A stretch of 64,000 nucleotides of DNA from Pararhizobium mangrovi (GTDB taxonomy: Bacteria > Pseudomonadota > Alphaproteobacteria > Rhizobiales > Rhizobiaceae): positions 170,726 through 234,725 of the forward strand of contig NZ_VHLH01000004.1 in assembly GCF_006516965.1 (NCBI RefSeq). The letters run 5' to 3'. Below the pieces are notes generated by a model. That model was not told the origin of the DNA and ran no database searches. It was given only the letters and a program-made list of their open reading frames with translations. Position 1 is the stretch's first letter, and each line of letters opens with the position of its first letter. Position numbers and translations under genes: made by a program. This document shows, one piece after another, positions 28,862-38,640 of this stretch.

Positions 28862-30139
28862 CTATCGCGCTTCGGCAAGCCGGCGTTCGAGTTCGCCGCT
28901 GTCATGTTCGCTCAGCGACAGATCGAGATGCACGCTTCCGTCTTCCATGTCGGTGCGTCCGTTGACGGTGGCGTGATCGTAGATCCAGCTCAGCACGGGC
29001 ATCTGCGCGACGTCGAGGTCGATCCCGCGCTCGACCATTTCGCCGGAAAGCAGACGCTCGACGCGTTCGAGAAGGGTGTCGACCCCCTGCCCGGTCAACG
29101 CTGAAACACAGGTCGTATGCTGGCCGTTCTCGGCCTTCGCACGCAATGCGTCGGCCCGGTCGGGCGCCAACAGGTCGAGCTTGTTCCAGACCTCGACGAT
29201 CGGCACCTTGGTCGTTTCCGGATCGAGCCCCATGCCTTTCAGGATGGAGACGACGTCGGTCGCCTGGGCTTCGGCTTCCGGATCGGCCATATCGCGCACG
29301 TGCAGCACGATATCGGCTTCGAGCACTTCTTCGAGCGTCGCGCGGAAGGCCGCGACCAGATGCGTCGGCAGGTCGGAAATGAAGCCGACGGTGTCCGACA
29401 GGATCGCGAACCGTCCGTGCGGCAGCTTCATGCGGCGCAGCGTCGGGTCGAGCGTGGCGAAGAGCATGTCTTCGCTCATCACCTGCGCACCGGTCATGCG
29501 GTTGAACAGCGTGGATTTGCCGGCATTGGTGTAGCCGACGAGCGCGATGACGGGGTGCGGCACCTTCTGCCGGTTTGCGCGATGGAGCGTACGGGTACGG
29601 CGAACCTGCTCGAGCTCCTTCTCGAGCTTGGCTATCTTTTCCTGAAGCTGGCGCCGATCGTTCTCGATCTGCGTTTCGCCCGGGCCGCCCATGAAGCCTG
29701 CGCCGCCACGCTGGCGCTCGAGATGGGTCCAGCTTCGAACAAGCCGGCCACGCTGGTAGTTCAGGTGTGCGAGATCGACCTGCAGCACGCCTTCCCGGGT
29801 CGATGCGCGCTGACCGAAGATCTCGAGGATGAGCCCCGTGCGGTCGAGAACCTTGACGTCCCAGGCACGCTCCAGATTGCGTTGCTGGACCGGCGTCAGC
29901 GGATGGTCGACGACGACGAGCGATACGTCCTCCACCTTCAGCCGCTCGGCGATCTCCTCAACCTTGCCGCCGCCGATCAGTGTTGCCGGCCGGGGCCGGC
30001 TCACCTGAACGATCTCGGCGTCGACGATCTGAAGATCGATCGCACGGGCAAGCCCGATCGCCTCGTCGCGGCGCGATTCGCCCGAACGCGGATTGGCCGG
30101 TCGGTCGTCGTCCATCGGCGCGCGACGAAGCACCGGCAC
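28862..30139 (-). CDS. hflX: GTPase HflX
   Basis: HflX is a ribosome-associated GTPase that splits stalled ribosomes under stress. The 425 residues have the N-terminal HflX domain (GKVEEIAERL, VVVDHPLTPVQQRNLE), a coiled-coil/glycine-rich linker (GAGFMGGPGETQIENDRRQL) and the G domain with P-loop GYTNAGKSTLFNR, DTVGF and NKLD. The coordinates use the GTG at 30139, the most upstream standard start. However, family-like residues (VRALVV) precede it in the same frame, back to the hfq stop, so the real start is probably earlier (30140-30223). It is cotranscribed with hfq. Confidence 0.94.
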   Translation of the reverse strand: MPVLRRAPMDDDRPANPRSGESRRDEAIGLARAIDLQIVDAEIVQVSRPRPATLIGGGKVEEIAERLKVEDVSLVVVDHPLTPVQQRNLERAWDVKVLDRTGLILEIFGQRASTREGVLQVDLAHLNYQRGRLVRSWTHLERQRGGAGFMGGPGETQIENDRRQLQEKIAKLEKELEQVRRTRTLHRANRQKVPHPVIALVGYTNAGKSTLFNRMTGAQVMSEDMLFATLDPTLRRMKLPHGRFAILSDTVGFISDLPTHLVAAFRATLEEVLEADIVLHVRDMADPEAEAQATDVVSILKGMGLDPETTKVPIVEVWNKLDLLAPDRADALRAKAENGQHTTCVSALTGQGVDTLLERVERLLSGEMVERGIDLDVAQMPVLSWIYDHATVNGRTDMEDGSVHLDLSLSEHDSGELERRLAEAR

Positions 30140-30223
30140 GACGACGAGCGCGCGTACGGCTTCCGCGCCATCGCCGCGAGCCTGCTCGACCGCAGAGGCT
30201 TTGTCCTGATCGCTCGTAATGGC

Positions 30224-30478
30224 TTAGTTGCCTTTTTCGCCGGCGCCTTCCTCGGCCTCGAACATCTGTATCGGCTGACCCGGCATGATGGTCGAGATGG
30301 CATGCTTGTAGACGAGCTGCGAATGCCCGTCGCGCCGCAACAGCACGCAGAAATTGTCGAAGGAGGTGACGACCCCCGTCAGCTTGACCCCGTTGATCAG
30401 GAAGATCGTCAGAGAAATTTTCTGCTTGCGAACGGTGTTGAGAAATAAATCCTGCAAGTTTTGCGTCCGTTCAGCCAT
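30224..30478 (-). CDS. hfq: RNA chaperone Hfq
   Basis: Hfq is a hexameric Sm-like protein that pairs small RNAs with mRNAs. The 84 residues contain the Sm1 motif ([39 protein letters not shown]) and the Sm2 motif with [11 protein letters not shown] short acidic-Gly tail follows. Length and sequence are typical of Rhizobiales. The hflX frame follows directly in the same reading frame after its TAA. Confidence 0.98.
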   Translation of the reverse strand: MAERTQNLQDLFLNTVRKQKISLTIFLINGVKLTGVVTSFDNFCVLLRRDGHSQLVYKHAISTIMPGQPIQMFEAEEGAGEKGN

Positions 30479-30807
30479 CGTTCCACGCAGTTTCCTTGGT
30501 CGCGAGCCGGATTTCCCGCCAAGCGCGACATCCTATCGTTGTTTTCAATTACAACCACATTACACGCGGCGGCGCTACCCTGACGCTTACCGCGTGTACC
30601 ATCCGTAGCCCGGAACGTGCGAACCCCGACAAGTTTTCCATGTTCATCCAGAAAAAGATTCCGCGTCGCGCAAAGCATGATGCCAAGAGGCGATGCCGGC
30701 GCCGACGAGCGCGCTGCATACCGGTGAAACGCGGCCGATTTCCGGCCGCCAGGTCCGGTCGCCGAAGAAAGCGCGGTGTGCCCCAAACGCGGTGTTCGTT
30801 TGCACGA
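30479..30807. other. Intergenic region between trkA and hfq
   Basis: This 329-base gap on the minus-strand operon should hold the hfq promoter. It contains a GC-rich hairpin near the trkA end (30731-30749). A minus-strand frame across the gap has no family resemblance. I see no RNA gene by eye, though a small RNA cannot be excluded. Confidence 0.5.
30731..30749 (-). terminator. GC-rich hairpin downstream of trkA
   Basis: A perfect 7-bp stem (GCGGCCG / CGGCCGC) with a 5-base loop is followed on the minus strand by GTTTC. It lies about 60 bases past the trkA stop and may end or attenuate the ntr-trkA transcript before hfq. The T-run is poor, so confidence is modest. Confidence 0.4.
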
Positions 30808-32184
30808 TCAGAAGAATTCGAGGCTGACCCGGAACATCTGTTCGACGTGGCGCACGGCCTGCACGGTCGCGAACATCACGACGCGGTCCTTCGCCTTAAT
30901 GCGCATTTCGCCTTCGGGCCGAAGAACGGCACTTCCGCGAAGCACCGCCCCGATACGCACTCCGTCCGGGATCTGGAGGTCACGAAGCGGCATGCCAACG
31001 AGCGGCGAGGTTTCCAGCGCCTCGGCCTCGATCACCTCGGCTTGGCCCTGCTGCACGCTGTAGACGCCGCGAATGCGCCCTCGCCGAACGTGCTGCAGCA
31101 CCCGCGAGATCGTCACTGCCCGCGGGTTGATGTGCGCATCGATGCCGAGCGTTCGCGTGAAGTCCTGATAGGACGGATTGTTGATCAGCGTCAGGTTCGC
31201 CTTGCAGCCGAGCCGCTTGGCCATGACGCTCGACAGGATGTTGACCTGGTCGTCGTTCGTCAGCGCGACCATCAGGTCGGCATCGTGAATGTCGGCCTCC
31301 GTCAGGATCTGCTGGTCGAGCGAGGACCCGTGAAGGACGACGGTGCGCTGAAGCTCGTCGGCGATCTTCACCGCGCGTTCGCGGTTGTGCTCGATAATGC
31401 GGATGCGCGTGCGCGTCTGGCGAGCCTCGATCGAACGCGCGACGTGGAGGCCGATATTGCCGCCGCCTGCGATGACGATGCGGGCGGCTTCCTGTTCCTC
31501 GTGACCGAAGAGACCGAGCGTGCGGCGCACGTGTTCCTGGTCGGAGATGACGTAGGCGAGATCGCCGATCTCAAGCTGGTCGCCGGAGCGCGGCACGAAG
31601 AGTTGCTCGTTGCGCCAGATGCCGACGACCGTCGCCTTGAGGTCGGGGAAGAGCTCGGAAAGCTGTTCCAGCGGCGTATTCACCACCGGGCATTCCTCGT
31701 TGCACTCGATGGCGACCATCGTCACGCGTTCGTCGGCAAAGCGCACCGCGTCGGTCGCACCGGGCAGCGCGATGCGCCGCAGCACCATGCGTCCGACTTC
31801 CATCTCCGGCGAGATGATGACGTCGATCGGCAAGTGTTCGCGCGAGAAGAGATCGGAATAGTGCGGCGCGAGGTAGCTCTGGGCGCGGATACGGGCGATC
31901 TTCGTCGGCACGCTGAACAGCGAGTGCGCGACCTGGCAGGCCGTCATGTTGATCTCGTCGTAGAGCGTCACGGCGATGATCATGTCGGCTTCCGCAGCAC
32001 CGGCACGCGCAAGCACGTCCGGATGCGCACCGTGGCCGACATAGCCGCGCACGTCGAGCGTATCGCGGATGACGTTGATCAGCGAGGGCGAGGTATCGAT
32101 GACCGATACGTCGTTGGCTTCCTGCGAAAGCCGTTCGGCGATGCCGTAGCCGACGCGCCCCGCGCCGCAGATGATGACCTTCAT
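30808..32184 (-). CDS. trkA: Trk potassium uptake regulator TrkA
   Basis: TrkA is the peripheral NAD(H)-binding subunit that gates Trk-type K+ transporters. The 458 residues hold two RCK repeats. The first begins MKVIICGAGRVGYGIAERLS (Rossmann GxGxxG), with IDTSPSLINVIRDTLDVRGYVGHGA. The second has IVIAGGGNIGLHVARSIE. Each is followed by an RCK_C domain (about 140-225 and 370-455). It is downstream of ntrX in the conserved ntrBC-ntrYX-trkA-hfq order; no transporter subunit lies in the window. Confidence 0.96.
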   Translation of the reverse strand: MKVIICGAGRVGYGIAERLSQEANDVSVIDTSPSLINVIRDTLDVRGYVGHGAHPDVLARAGAAEADMIIAVTLYDEINMTACQVAHSLFSVPTKIARIRAQSYLAPHYSDLFSREHLPIDVIISPEMEVGRMVLRRIALPGATDAVRFADERVTMVAIECNEECPVVNTPLEQLSELFPDLKATVVGIWRNEQLFVPRSGDQLEIGDLAYVISDQEHVRRTLGLFGHEEQEAARIVIAGGGNIGLHVARSIEARQTRTRIRIIEHNRERAVKIADELQRTVVLHGSSLDQQILTEADIHDADLMVALTNDDQVNILSSVMAKRLGCKANLTLINNPSYQDFTRTLGIDAHINPRAVTISRVLQHVRRGRIRGVYSVQQGQAEVIEAEALETSPLVGMPLRDLQIPDGVRIGAVLRGSAVLRPEGEMRIKAKDRVVMFATVQAVRHVEQMFRVSLEFF

Positions 32185-32238
32185 GGGCCGCCTTTCGTGC
32201 TGCCGGGCGGCGTTGCCCGGCCTTTCGTGCGGTCCGCC

Positions 32239-33609
32239 TTATACGCCAAGAGATTTCAATTTTCGATGCAGGGCGGAACGCTCCATGCCGACGAACTCCG
32301 CCGTGCGTGAAATGTTGCCGCCGAAGCGGTTGATCTGGGCGACGAGGTAGTCCCGCTCGAACATCTCGCGCGCCTGGCGAAGCGGCACGGTCATGATGTG
32401 CCCGTCGCCTTGCGTCGGCGTCTTCGGCAGCATGTCCGAAACCTCCTTCGGCAGAAGATCGGCGGTGATCGTCGTGTCCGGCCCGTCCGAACGTACGAGG
32501 ATCAGAAGCCGTTCGACATTGTTGCGGAGCTGGCGGACGTTGCCCGGCCAGTCGTGCGCCTGAAGCACGGCCATGGCATCGTCGGCGATGTTTCTGGGCT
32601 TGATACCCGCCTGCTCGCCGATGCGCCGCATGAAAAGGTCGACCAGAAACGGAATGTCCTCCCGCCGCTCGGCAAGAGCCGGCACGCGGACGGGCACAAC
32701 GGCGAGGCGATGATAGAGATCCTCCCGGAAATCGCCGTCGGCGATCCGGTTTTCCAGATTGTAGGCGGTCGAGGATATGATGCGCACGTCCACCTTGACG
32801 CGCTGGTTGCCACCGACGCGCTCGAACTGCTGGTCGATCAGCACGCGCAGGATCTTGTTCTGAGTCTCACGCGGCATTTCGCCGATTTCGTCGAGATAGA
32901 GAATGCCGCCATGCGCCTGTTCGAGCGCACCGACCTTGCGCTCGCGCGTGCTGCTGCTGCCGGGCTCGGTGCCGAAAAGCTCGATCTCCATGCGCTCGGG
33001 CGTGATCGCCGCCGCGTTCAGGGCCACGAAGGGGCCGGATGCGCGCGAGGAACGCTGGTGGATCATGCGCGCCACCATCTCCTTGCCGGATCCCGACGGG
33101 CCGAGAATCATGATGCGGCTGTTGGTCGGCGCCACCTTCTCGATCGTCTGCTTGAGCTGCGAGATCGCAAGCGACGTGCCGATCAGTTCGAGCGAATCGC
33201 CCGACCGACGCCTCAGTTCGTTCACCTCGCGCTTGAGCTTGGACGTCTCGAGCGCCCGTTCGGCGATCAGGATCAGGCGGTCGGTCTTGAACGGCTTCTC
33301 GATGAAGTCGTAGGCGCCCTGCTTGATCGCGGCGACCGCGGTCTCGATGGTGCCGTGACCGGAGATCATGACGACGGGAAGTTCCGGATGGCGGTTCTTG
33401 ATCTCGTCGAGCAGCGCCAGCCCGTCGAGCCGGCTACCCTGCAGCCAGATGTCCAATAGGACGAGGTTCGGCACACGTTCGGAGATCGCCTTCAACGCCG
33501 AATCGCTGTCGCCGGCGACGCGCGTCTCGTGGCCTTCGTCGGAAAGGATACCCGAAACGATATCGCGGATATCGGCCTCGTCGTCGACGACGAGAATGTC
33601 AGACGCCAT
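32239..33609 (-). CDS. ntrX: Nitrogen response regulator NtrX
   Basis: NtrX is the response regulator partner of NtrY, acting in nitrogen, redox and envelope control in alphaproteobacteria. The 456 residues have a receiver domain (phospho-acceptor Asp53 in LVLLDIWLQG), an AAA+ domain with Walker A GPSGSGKEMVARMIH and LYLDEIGEMP, and a C-terminal helix-turn-helix (NISRTAEFVGMERSALHRKL). The sigma-54-contacting GAFTGA loop is missing: the region reads LFGTEPGSSSTRERKVGALE. This agrees with NtrX acting without sigma-54. The start overlaps the ntrY stop by 11 bases. Confidence 0.96.
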   Translation of the reverse strand: MASDILVVDDEADIRDIVSGILSDEGHETRVAGDSDSALKAISERVPNLVLLDIWLQGSRLDGLALLDEIKNRHPELPVVMISGHGTIETAVAAIKQGAYDFIEKPFKTDRLILIAERALETSKLKREVNELRRRSGDSLELIGTSLAISQLKQTIEKVAPTNSRIMILGPSGSGKEMVARMIHQRSSRASGPFVALNAAAITPERMEIELFGTEPGSSSTRERKVGALEQAHGGILYLDEIGEMPRETQNKILRVLIDQQFERVGGNQRVKVDVRIISSTAYNLENRIADGDFREDLYHRLAVVPVRVPALAERREDIPFLVDLFMRRIGEQAGIKPRNIADDAMAVLQAHDWPGNVRQLRNNVERLLILVRSDGPDTTITADLLPKEVSDMLPKTPTQGDGHIMTVPLRQAREMFERDYLVAQINRFGGNISRTAEFVGMERSALHRKLKSLGV

Positions 33610-35857
33610 TTCCAGCTTCCTCTCTCTCTACGGCAGGTTCGGCGGTGCCGGTGCCCTGCGGCAGCTTGACGGTGAACATGGCGCCCCTGCCCCGGTCGAA
33701 ATCGGCCGGCGCGTCGTGCAGTTCAAGCACGCCGCCATGGTCCTCGATGATCTTCTTGACGATGGCGAGCCCGAGCCCGGTCCCCTTTTCGCGCATGGTC
33801 ATATAAGGCTCGAGTATGCGGTGACGGTTTTCGGGCGGCAGGCCCTTGCCGTTGTCGATGACGTCGACGGTGGCGTACTCGCCTTCCGAATGCGCGTAGA
33901 CGGCGATGCGCCTGCCGTCGCGCTCCTCGCCTTCCGGCACTGCCTCGATCGCCTCGCCGGCGTTCTTGATGAGATTGCCGAAGGCCTGACCGAGCATGCG
34001 CGAATCGTAGCGGCCGACGAGCGGCGTCTCGCCGAAATCGGATGTGAAGTCGACCTTGTGCGTGCCCATCTCGCGCAGGAAGACCGCATCCTTGAGAATG
34101 ACACGTAGGTCCACTTCCTCCTTGGCGGGCTTCGGCATGCGCGCGAAGGAGGAGAACTCGTCGACCATGCGGCCGATATCCTCGACCTGGCGCACGATCG
34201 TCTGCGTGCACTGGTCGAAGACGGCACGGTCCTCCTCGGCGATCTGCTTGCCGTAGCGCCGGCGGATGCGTTCGGCCGAAAGCTGGATCGGCGTCAGCGG
34301 ATTCTTGATTTCATGGGCGATGCGCCGCGCGACGTCCGCCCAGGCCGTCGAACGCTGGGCGATGACGAGGTCGGTGATGTCGTCGACGGTGATGACGAAG
34401 GAATCACGCGCGTCCGTCGCATCCTCGCCGGTGATCTGGACGTTGAGCGTGCGTTCCTTGCCGCCGCGCACCATGGTGATCTGCTTGCGGTGCTCCTTGC
34501 GCCGGCGCTGCCTGTGCTCTTCGACCACCTCGCGAAATTCCGGCGCGATCTCGAGAAGGTTCATGCCGACCATCGTGCCGGGCACGCAGGCGAACATCGT
34601 CTCCGCCGAGCGATTGGCGATCGAGACGCGCCCATCCTTGGCGACGCCGACCACCCCGGCCGAAACGCCTGAAAGGACCGCTTCGGAAAAGCGCCGGCGC
34701 TCGTCGATCTGGTCCTTCGCCTCGAGGATCTCGTTTCTCTGCGTGCGGATCTGCACGATCATGTTGTTGAAGGTCTTGGAAAGATTGCCGACGTCGCCGT
34801 CGGACGCGCGCACCGGGACGGCTGCCTGAAGGTTGCCCTTGGCGACGTCGTCCGAAGCGCCGATCAGCAGGCGAATCGGGCGCACCAGCCGATCGGCAAC
34901 GGCGATCGCGGTCCAGATCGCGGCCAGAAGCACGATCAGCGCGAAGCCGAGATAGAGGATCGCGAAGGCGATCTGCAGGGGCGTGCGCCCCTCTTCCATC
35001 GAATGGTATTCCTGCGTCGTCTGCTCCATCTCGCGCATGGAGTGGATGACGGAAGGGTCCACCGCGCGCACGGTGTAGAGCAGCATGTCGGGAAAGCTTC
35101 GAAGCTTGATCACCGCACCGACGAGGTTCGTCACGCCCGGCGGAATCAGCGTCGGCTCGCCGGATACGGCCTTTTGCAGCGCATCCTTCGGAATGGCCGG
35201 CAACGGCCGTTCGGTCTGGATGTCGGCCTGCATCGTTGCGTTGCCGTCCTCGGTGACGACGAACGCGCCGAGGAAGCCGCGTCCGCGCGCCTGCCGGGTC
35301 AGCAGATTGTTGAAGCCGGTGCGGTCGAGATTGTAGAGCGAGCGCGCCTTGTCGAGCTCCGTCGCCATCGTCACGGTCTGGCCCTGGAGATAGCGCGCGT
35401 TCTCCATGACGTAGGCCTGCGCCACGTCCAGCGACTGGTTGACGATCGACTGGGTGCGCATGGAAAACCAGCGGTCCAACCCGACGTTCAGCGTGAAGCT
35501 GGCGACGATCGCGACGAGGATCGCCGGCGTGATGGCGACGATCGAGAAGAGCCCGACGATCCGCACGTGAAGGCGGGCGGCGGCCCTTCCCCGTTCGCGC
35601 GCTTTCAACAGCTTGCGAATTTCGACGCCGATGACAGCGATCAGGCACAGCACGAAGAAGAGGTTGATCAGTGCCAGCGCGATGACGACGTTGGTGACCG
35701 GCGCGATCGGCGTCAGGCCGAGCAGGATGGCGAACGAGGCGGACGAACTGATCAGCGCGCCGACGACAAGCGCGATACCGCGGCCGGTAAAGGAGCGCCG
35801 GCGTTCGCCGGTGCCCCTTGCGGTGCTATCACTGGGCAGGGTGTCCCCCACGGCCAT
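33599..35857 (-). CDS. ntrY: Nitrogen regulation sensor histidine kinase NtrY
   Basis: NtrY is a membrane sensor kinase that phosphorylates NtrX. The 752 residues have three N-terminal helices (about 27-51, 56-83, 103-130), a periplasmic sensing region, and a fourth helix near 293-317. HAMP, PAS, HisKA (His515 in [14 protein letters not shown]) and HATPase (DNGKGLPPENRHRI, GTGLGLAIVKKI) domains follow. A GGGGAC-type ribosome binding site precedes the ATG. The divergent catalase-like gene separates it from ntrC. Confidence 0.96.
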   Translation of the reverse strand: MAVGDTLPSDSTARGTGERRRSFTGRGIALVVGALISSSASFAILLGLTPIAPVTNVVIALALINLFFVLCLIAVIGVEIRKLLKARERGRAAARLHVRIVGLFSIVAITPAILVAIVASFTLNVGLDRWFSMRTQSIVNQSLDVAQAYVMENARYLQGQTVTMATELDKARSLYNLDRTGFNNLLTRQARGRGFLGAFVVTEDGNATMQADIQTERPLPAIPKDALQKAVSGEPTLIPPGVTNLVGAVIKLRSFPDMLLYTVRAVDPSVIHSMREMEQTTQEYHSMEEGRTPLQIAFAILYLGFALIVLLAAIWTAIAVADRLVRPIRLLIGASDDVAKGNLQAAVPVRASDGDVGNLSKTFNNMIVQIRTQRNEILEAKDQIDERRRFSEAVLSGVSAGVVGVAKDGRVSIANRSAETMFACVPGTMVGMNLLEIAPEFREVVEEHRQRRRKEHRKQITMVRGGKERTLNVQITGEDATDARDSFVITVDDITDLVIAQRSTAWADVARRIAHEIKNPLTPIQLSAERIRRRYGKQIAEEDRAVFDQCTQTIVRQVEDIGRMVDEFSSFARMPKPAKEEVDLRVILKDAVFLREMGTHKVDFTSDFGETPLVGRYDSRMLGQAFGNLIKNAGEAIEAVPEGEERDGRRIAVYAHSEGEYATVDVIDNGKGLPPENRHRILEPYMTMREKGTGLGLAIVKKIIEDHGGVLELHDAPADFDRGRGAMFTVKLPQGTGTAEPAVEREEAGNGV

Positions 35858-36071
35858 GGCGCTTTCGTCCCCACGGTTCGCGCTCTGCGCTTAGCCGGAA
35901 TGTTACGGCAGCTCGTGGCGGTAGAGCAACAGAATGTGGCGAAACTGCAACTAAGTCTCTTGGCGGTGCGGAAACCGCACGCCATCGATCACGTTCGTCG
36001 TGATCCGGAACCTCTTCGGCGATCGTCGCTTGTCCCGATACTCATTTTTCCCCGTCCATCAGGGAGGCACC

Positions 36072-37148
36072 ATGCCGACGAACCCGCCGCTTCGCTATAC
36101 GCCCGACCTCGAACACGTCGAGGAGGACGAGGAACAGACCATCGAAGGCCTCAACGAGGCGTTCGACACCATCCTCGAGACGACGTCGCAGAACTACGGC
36201 CATGCGGTGCGCGCCGTTCACGCCAAGGGCCACGGTCTTCTGAAAGGCACGCTGACGGTGCTCGACGACCTGCCGGAGGAGTTCGCGCAGGGCGTCTTCG
36301 CGACGCCGGGCGCCCATGAGGCATGGATGCGCATTTCGACCAATCCCGGCGATATCGTGGACGACGCCGTGTCCCTGCCCCGCGGCTTCGCCCTGAAGAT
36401 AGCGGGCGTTGCGGGCGAGAGGCTGCCGGACGCGGAAGGCGACAGCCAGGATTTCGTCTTCGTCAACGGACCGATCTTCCAGGCGAAGACGTCGAGCGAG
36501 TTCCTCGGCAACCTGAAGATGCTCGCCGGCACGACCGATCGCATCGAAGGCGTCAAGAAGGTGCTTTCGACCTTCCTGCGCGGGGCGAACGCGGCCATGG
36601 CAAGCATCGGCAAGGAAAGCCCGAAGGTCCATTCCCTCGGCGGTGCGCCGAACGTCGACCCGCTGGGCGAGACCTATTACAGCGCCACCCCGTTCCGGTA
36701 CGGCGATTACGTCGCCAAGTTCAGCCTTGCCCCGGTTTCGGACGATCTTACTGCGCGCACCGGCGAAAGCATGCCGATCGGCGATGATTCCGATGCCATC
36801 CGCAACACGGTCCGGGACGAGATGAAGGCGATCGAGGGCCGCTGGGAACTTCGGGTCCAGCTCTGCCGCGACTTGGAAAAGCAGCCTGTCGAAGACCCAA
36901 CGGTTCAATGGGACGAGGAAAGTTCGCCCTTTCACACCGTCGCGATCCTCGAAGCGGGACCGCAGGACTCCTGGAGCGCGGAGAAGGTCGCCGAGATCGA
37001 CGAGGGCATGCGCTTCAGCGTGTGGACCGGTATCACCGCGCACAAGCCGCTCGGCAGCATCAATCGCGCGCGCAAGGCGACATATCGCCATTCGGCCGGC
37101 TTCCGCGAGCGCTTCAACCGCTGCCCGATCCACGAACCACACGCTTGA
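36072..37148 (+). CDS. Catalase-superfamily protein (Y4iL-like)
   Basis: This is a probable heme-binding member of the catalase superfamily; activity is uncertain. The 358 residues have the distal-side motif RAVHAKGHGLLKGTLTV (His50), RISTNPGD...PRGFALKI and DFVFVNGPIFQAKTSSEFL. A C-terminal SINRARKATYRHSAGFR may supply the Tyr ligand. It is shorter than classical catalases and has no signal peptide. CAGGGAGG before the ATG fixes the start. It is transcribed opposite to the ntr genes and sits between ntrY and ntrC, which are normally adjacent. Peroxide removal or peroxygenase activity are both possible. Confidence 0.82.
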   Translation: MPTNPPLRYTPDLEHVEEDEEQTIEGLNEAFDTILETTSQNYGHAVRAVHAKGHGLLKGTLTVLDDLPEEFAQGVFATPGAHEAWMRISTNPGDIVDDAVSLPRGFALKIAGVAGERLPDAEGDSQDFVFVNGPIFQAKTSSEFLGNLKMLAGTTDRIEGVKKVLSTFLRGANAAMASIGKESPKVHSLGGAPNVDPLGETYYSATPFRYGDYVAKFSLAPVSDDLTARTGESMPIGDDSDAIRNTVRDEMKAIEGRWELRVQLCRDLEKQPVEDPTVQWDEESSPFHTVAILEAGPQDSWSAEKVAEIDEGMRFSVWTGITAHKPLGSINRARKATYRHSAGFRERFNRCPIHEPHA

Positions 37149-37161
37149 GGCTCACTCGCAC

Positions 37162-37182
37162 CGATCGGACGGGAACCGATCG
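37162..37182. terminator. Hairpin between convergent catalase-like gene and ntrC
   Basis: An inverted repeat CGATCGG / CCGATCG (7 bp, 7-base loop) lies in the 37-base gap between the two stop codons. It could serve both strands, but lacks a T-run on either side. Confidence 0.3.
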
Positions 37183-37185
37183 CGC

Positions 37186-38640
37186 CTATGTGCTGCGCGG
37201 ACCGCGATAGACGGAGACACCGAGTTCACGGATTTTCTTGCGTAGCGTGTTCCGGTTCAGGCCGAGCAGTTCGGCGGCCTTGATCTGGTTGCCGCGGGTG
37301 GCCGTCAAGGCCGCGAGGATCAGCGGATATTCGACCTCGTTCAGCACCCGCTGGTAGAGGCCGGGGGGAGGAAGATCGTCGCCGAAGCCGCGAAAATAGC
37401 GGTTCATGTTGTCTTCGACGGCCTGGCCGATGCTGGGATCGGCCGGTCCCCCGTCGGCGGTTCCGAGCGGGCTGTCGGACACCTCGGTGCGCAACTCGCT
37501 CTCGATGATTTCCCGGGTGATTACCTCCTGCGGATAGAGCGCGGTGAGCCGGCGAACGACGTTTTCCAGTTCGCGCACGTTGCCGGGCCACGGATAGCCC
37601 TTCATGCGCTCCAGCGCGTCGATGTCGACGCGCTTCGGCGCCAGTCCCTCGCGCTCGGCCTGTCGCAGGAAATGCGTGACCAGATCGGGGATGTCTTCCG
37701 CCCGGTCGCGCAGCGGCGGCAGGCGCAGCGGCACGACGTTCAGCCGGTAATAGAGATCCTCACGGAAAAGCCCCTGATTGATCAGGACCTTGAGGTCCTT
37801 GTTCGTCGCCGAGACGATGCGCACGTCGGTCTTGATCGGCGTTCGTCCGCCGACGGTCGTGTATTCGCCCTGCTGGAGCACGCGAAGGAGCCGGGTCTGC
37901 GCGTCCATCGGCATGTCGCCGATCTCGTCCAGGAACAGCGTGCCGCCATCGGCCTGCTCGAAGCGGCCGGTCGAGCGCGACTGCGCACCGGTGAACGCGC
38001 CTTTCTCGTGGCCGAAGAGTTCGGATTCGATCAGTTCGCGCGGGATCGCGGCCATGTTGATGGCGATGAATGGGCCGTGATGGCGCTTGCCGTAATCGTG
38101 CAGCGCCTTGGCGACGAGTTCCTTGCCGGTTCCCGACTCGCCCGAGATCATCAGCGTCAGGTCCGTCTGCATCAGCCGGGCGAGCACGCGGTAGATTTCC
38201 TGCATCGCCGTCGAGCGGCCGATCAACGGCATCTTGTCGCCGCCGTCGTCGCCGGGGCCAACGTGGCGCTGCTTCGGTTCGGCGAGCGCCCGGCCGATGA
38301 TGCCGATCATTTCAGTCAGGTCGAACGGTTTCGGCAGGTAGTCGTAGGCGCCCTTTTCGGACGCCTTGATCGCCGTCATGAACGTGTTCTGCGCGCTGAT
38401 GACGACGACCGGCAGTTCCTCGCGCGCCTTCTTGATGCGCGGCAGGAGATCGAAGGCATTCTCGTCCGGCATGACGACGTCGGCGACGACCAGATCGCCC
38501 TCGCCCGCCGAGATCCAGCGCCAGAGCGTCGCCGCGTTCGAGGTGACGCGCACCTGATAACCCGCCCGCGTCAGCGCCTGGTTCAGCACCGTGCGGATGG
38601 CGGCGTCATCGTCGGCGACGAGGATGGTTTCTCCACTCAT
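37186..38640 (-). CDS. ntrC: Nitrogen regulation protein NR(I), NtrC
   Basis: NtrC is the sigma-54 activator that turns on nitrogen-assimilation genes when phosphorylated by NtrB. The 484 residues have a receiver domain (Asp54 in [11 protein letters not shown]), an AAA+ domain with Walker [15 protein letters not shown], an intact GAFTGA loop ([11 protein letters not shown]) and [11 protein letters not shown]. The C-terminal Fis-type helix-turn-helix is [20 protein letters not shown]. It overlaps ntrB by four bases, so kinase and regulator are co-translated. Confidence 0.97.
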   Translation of the reverse strand: MSGETILVADDDAAIRTVLNQALTRAGYQVRVTSNAATLWRWISAGEGDLVVADVVMPDENAFDLLPRIKKAREELPVVVISAQNTFMTAIKASEKGAYDYLPKPFDLTEMIGIIGRALAEPKQRHVGPGDDGGDKMPLIGRSTAMQEIYRVLARLMQTDLTLMISGESGTGKELVAKALHDYGKRHHGPFIAINMAAIPRELIESELFGHEKGAFTGAQSRSTGRFEQADGGTLFLDEIGDMPMDAQTRLLRVLQQGEYTTVGGRTPIKTDVRIVSATNKDLKVLINQGLFREDLYYRLNVVPLRLPPLRDRAEDIPDLVTHFLRQAEREGLAPKRVDIDALERMKGYPWPGNVRELENVVRRLTALYPQEVITREIIESELRTEVSDSPLGTADGGPADPSIGQAVEDNMNRYFRGFGDDLPPPGLYQRVLNEVEYPLILAALTATRGNQIKAAELLGLNRNTLRKKIRELGVSVYRGPRST

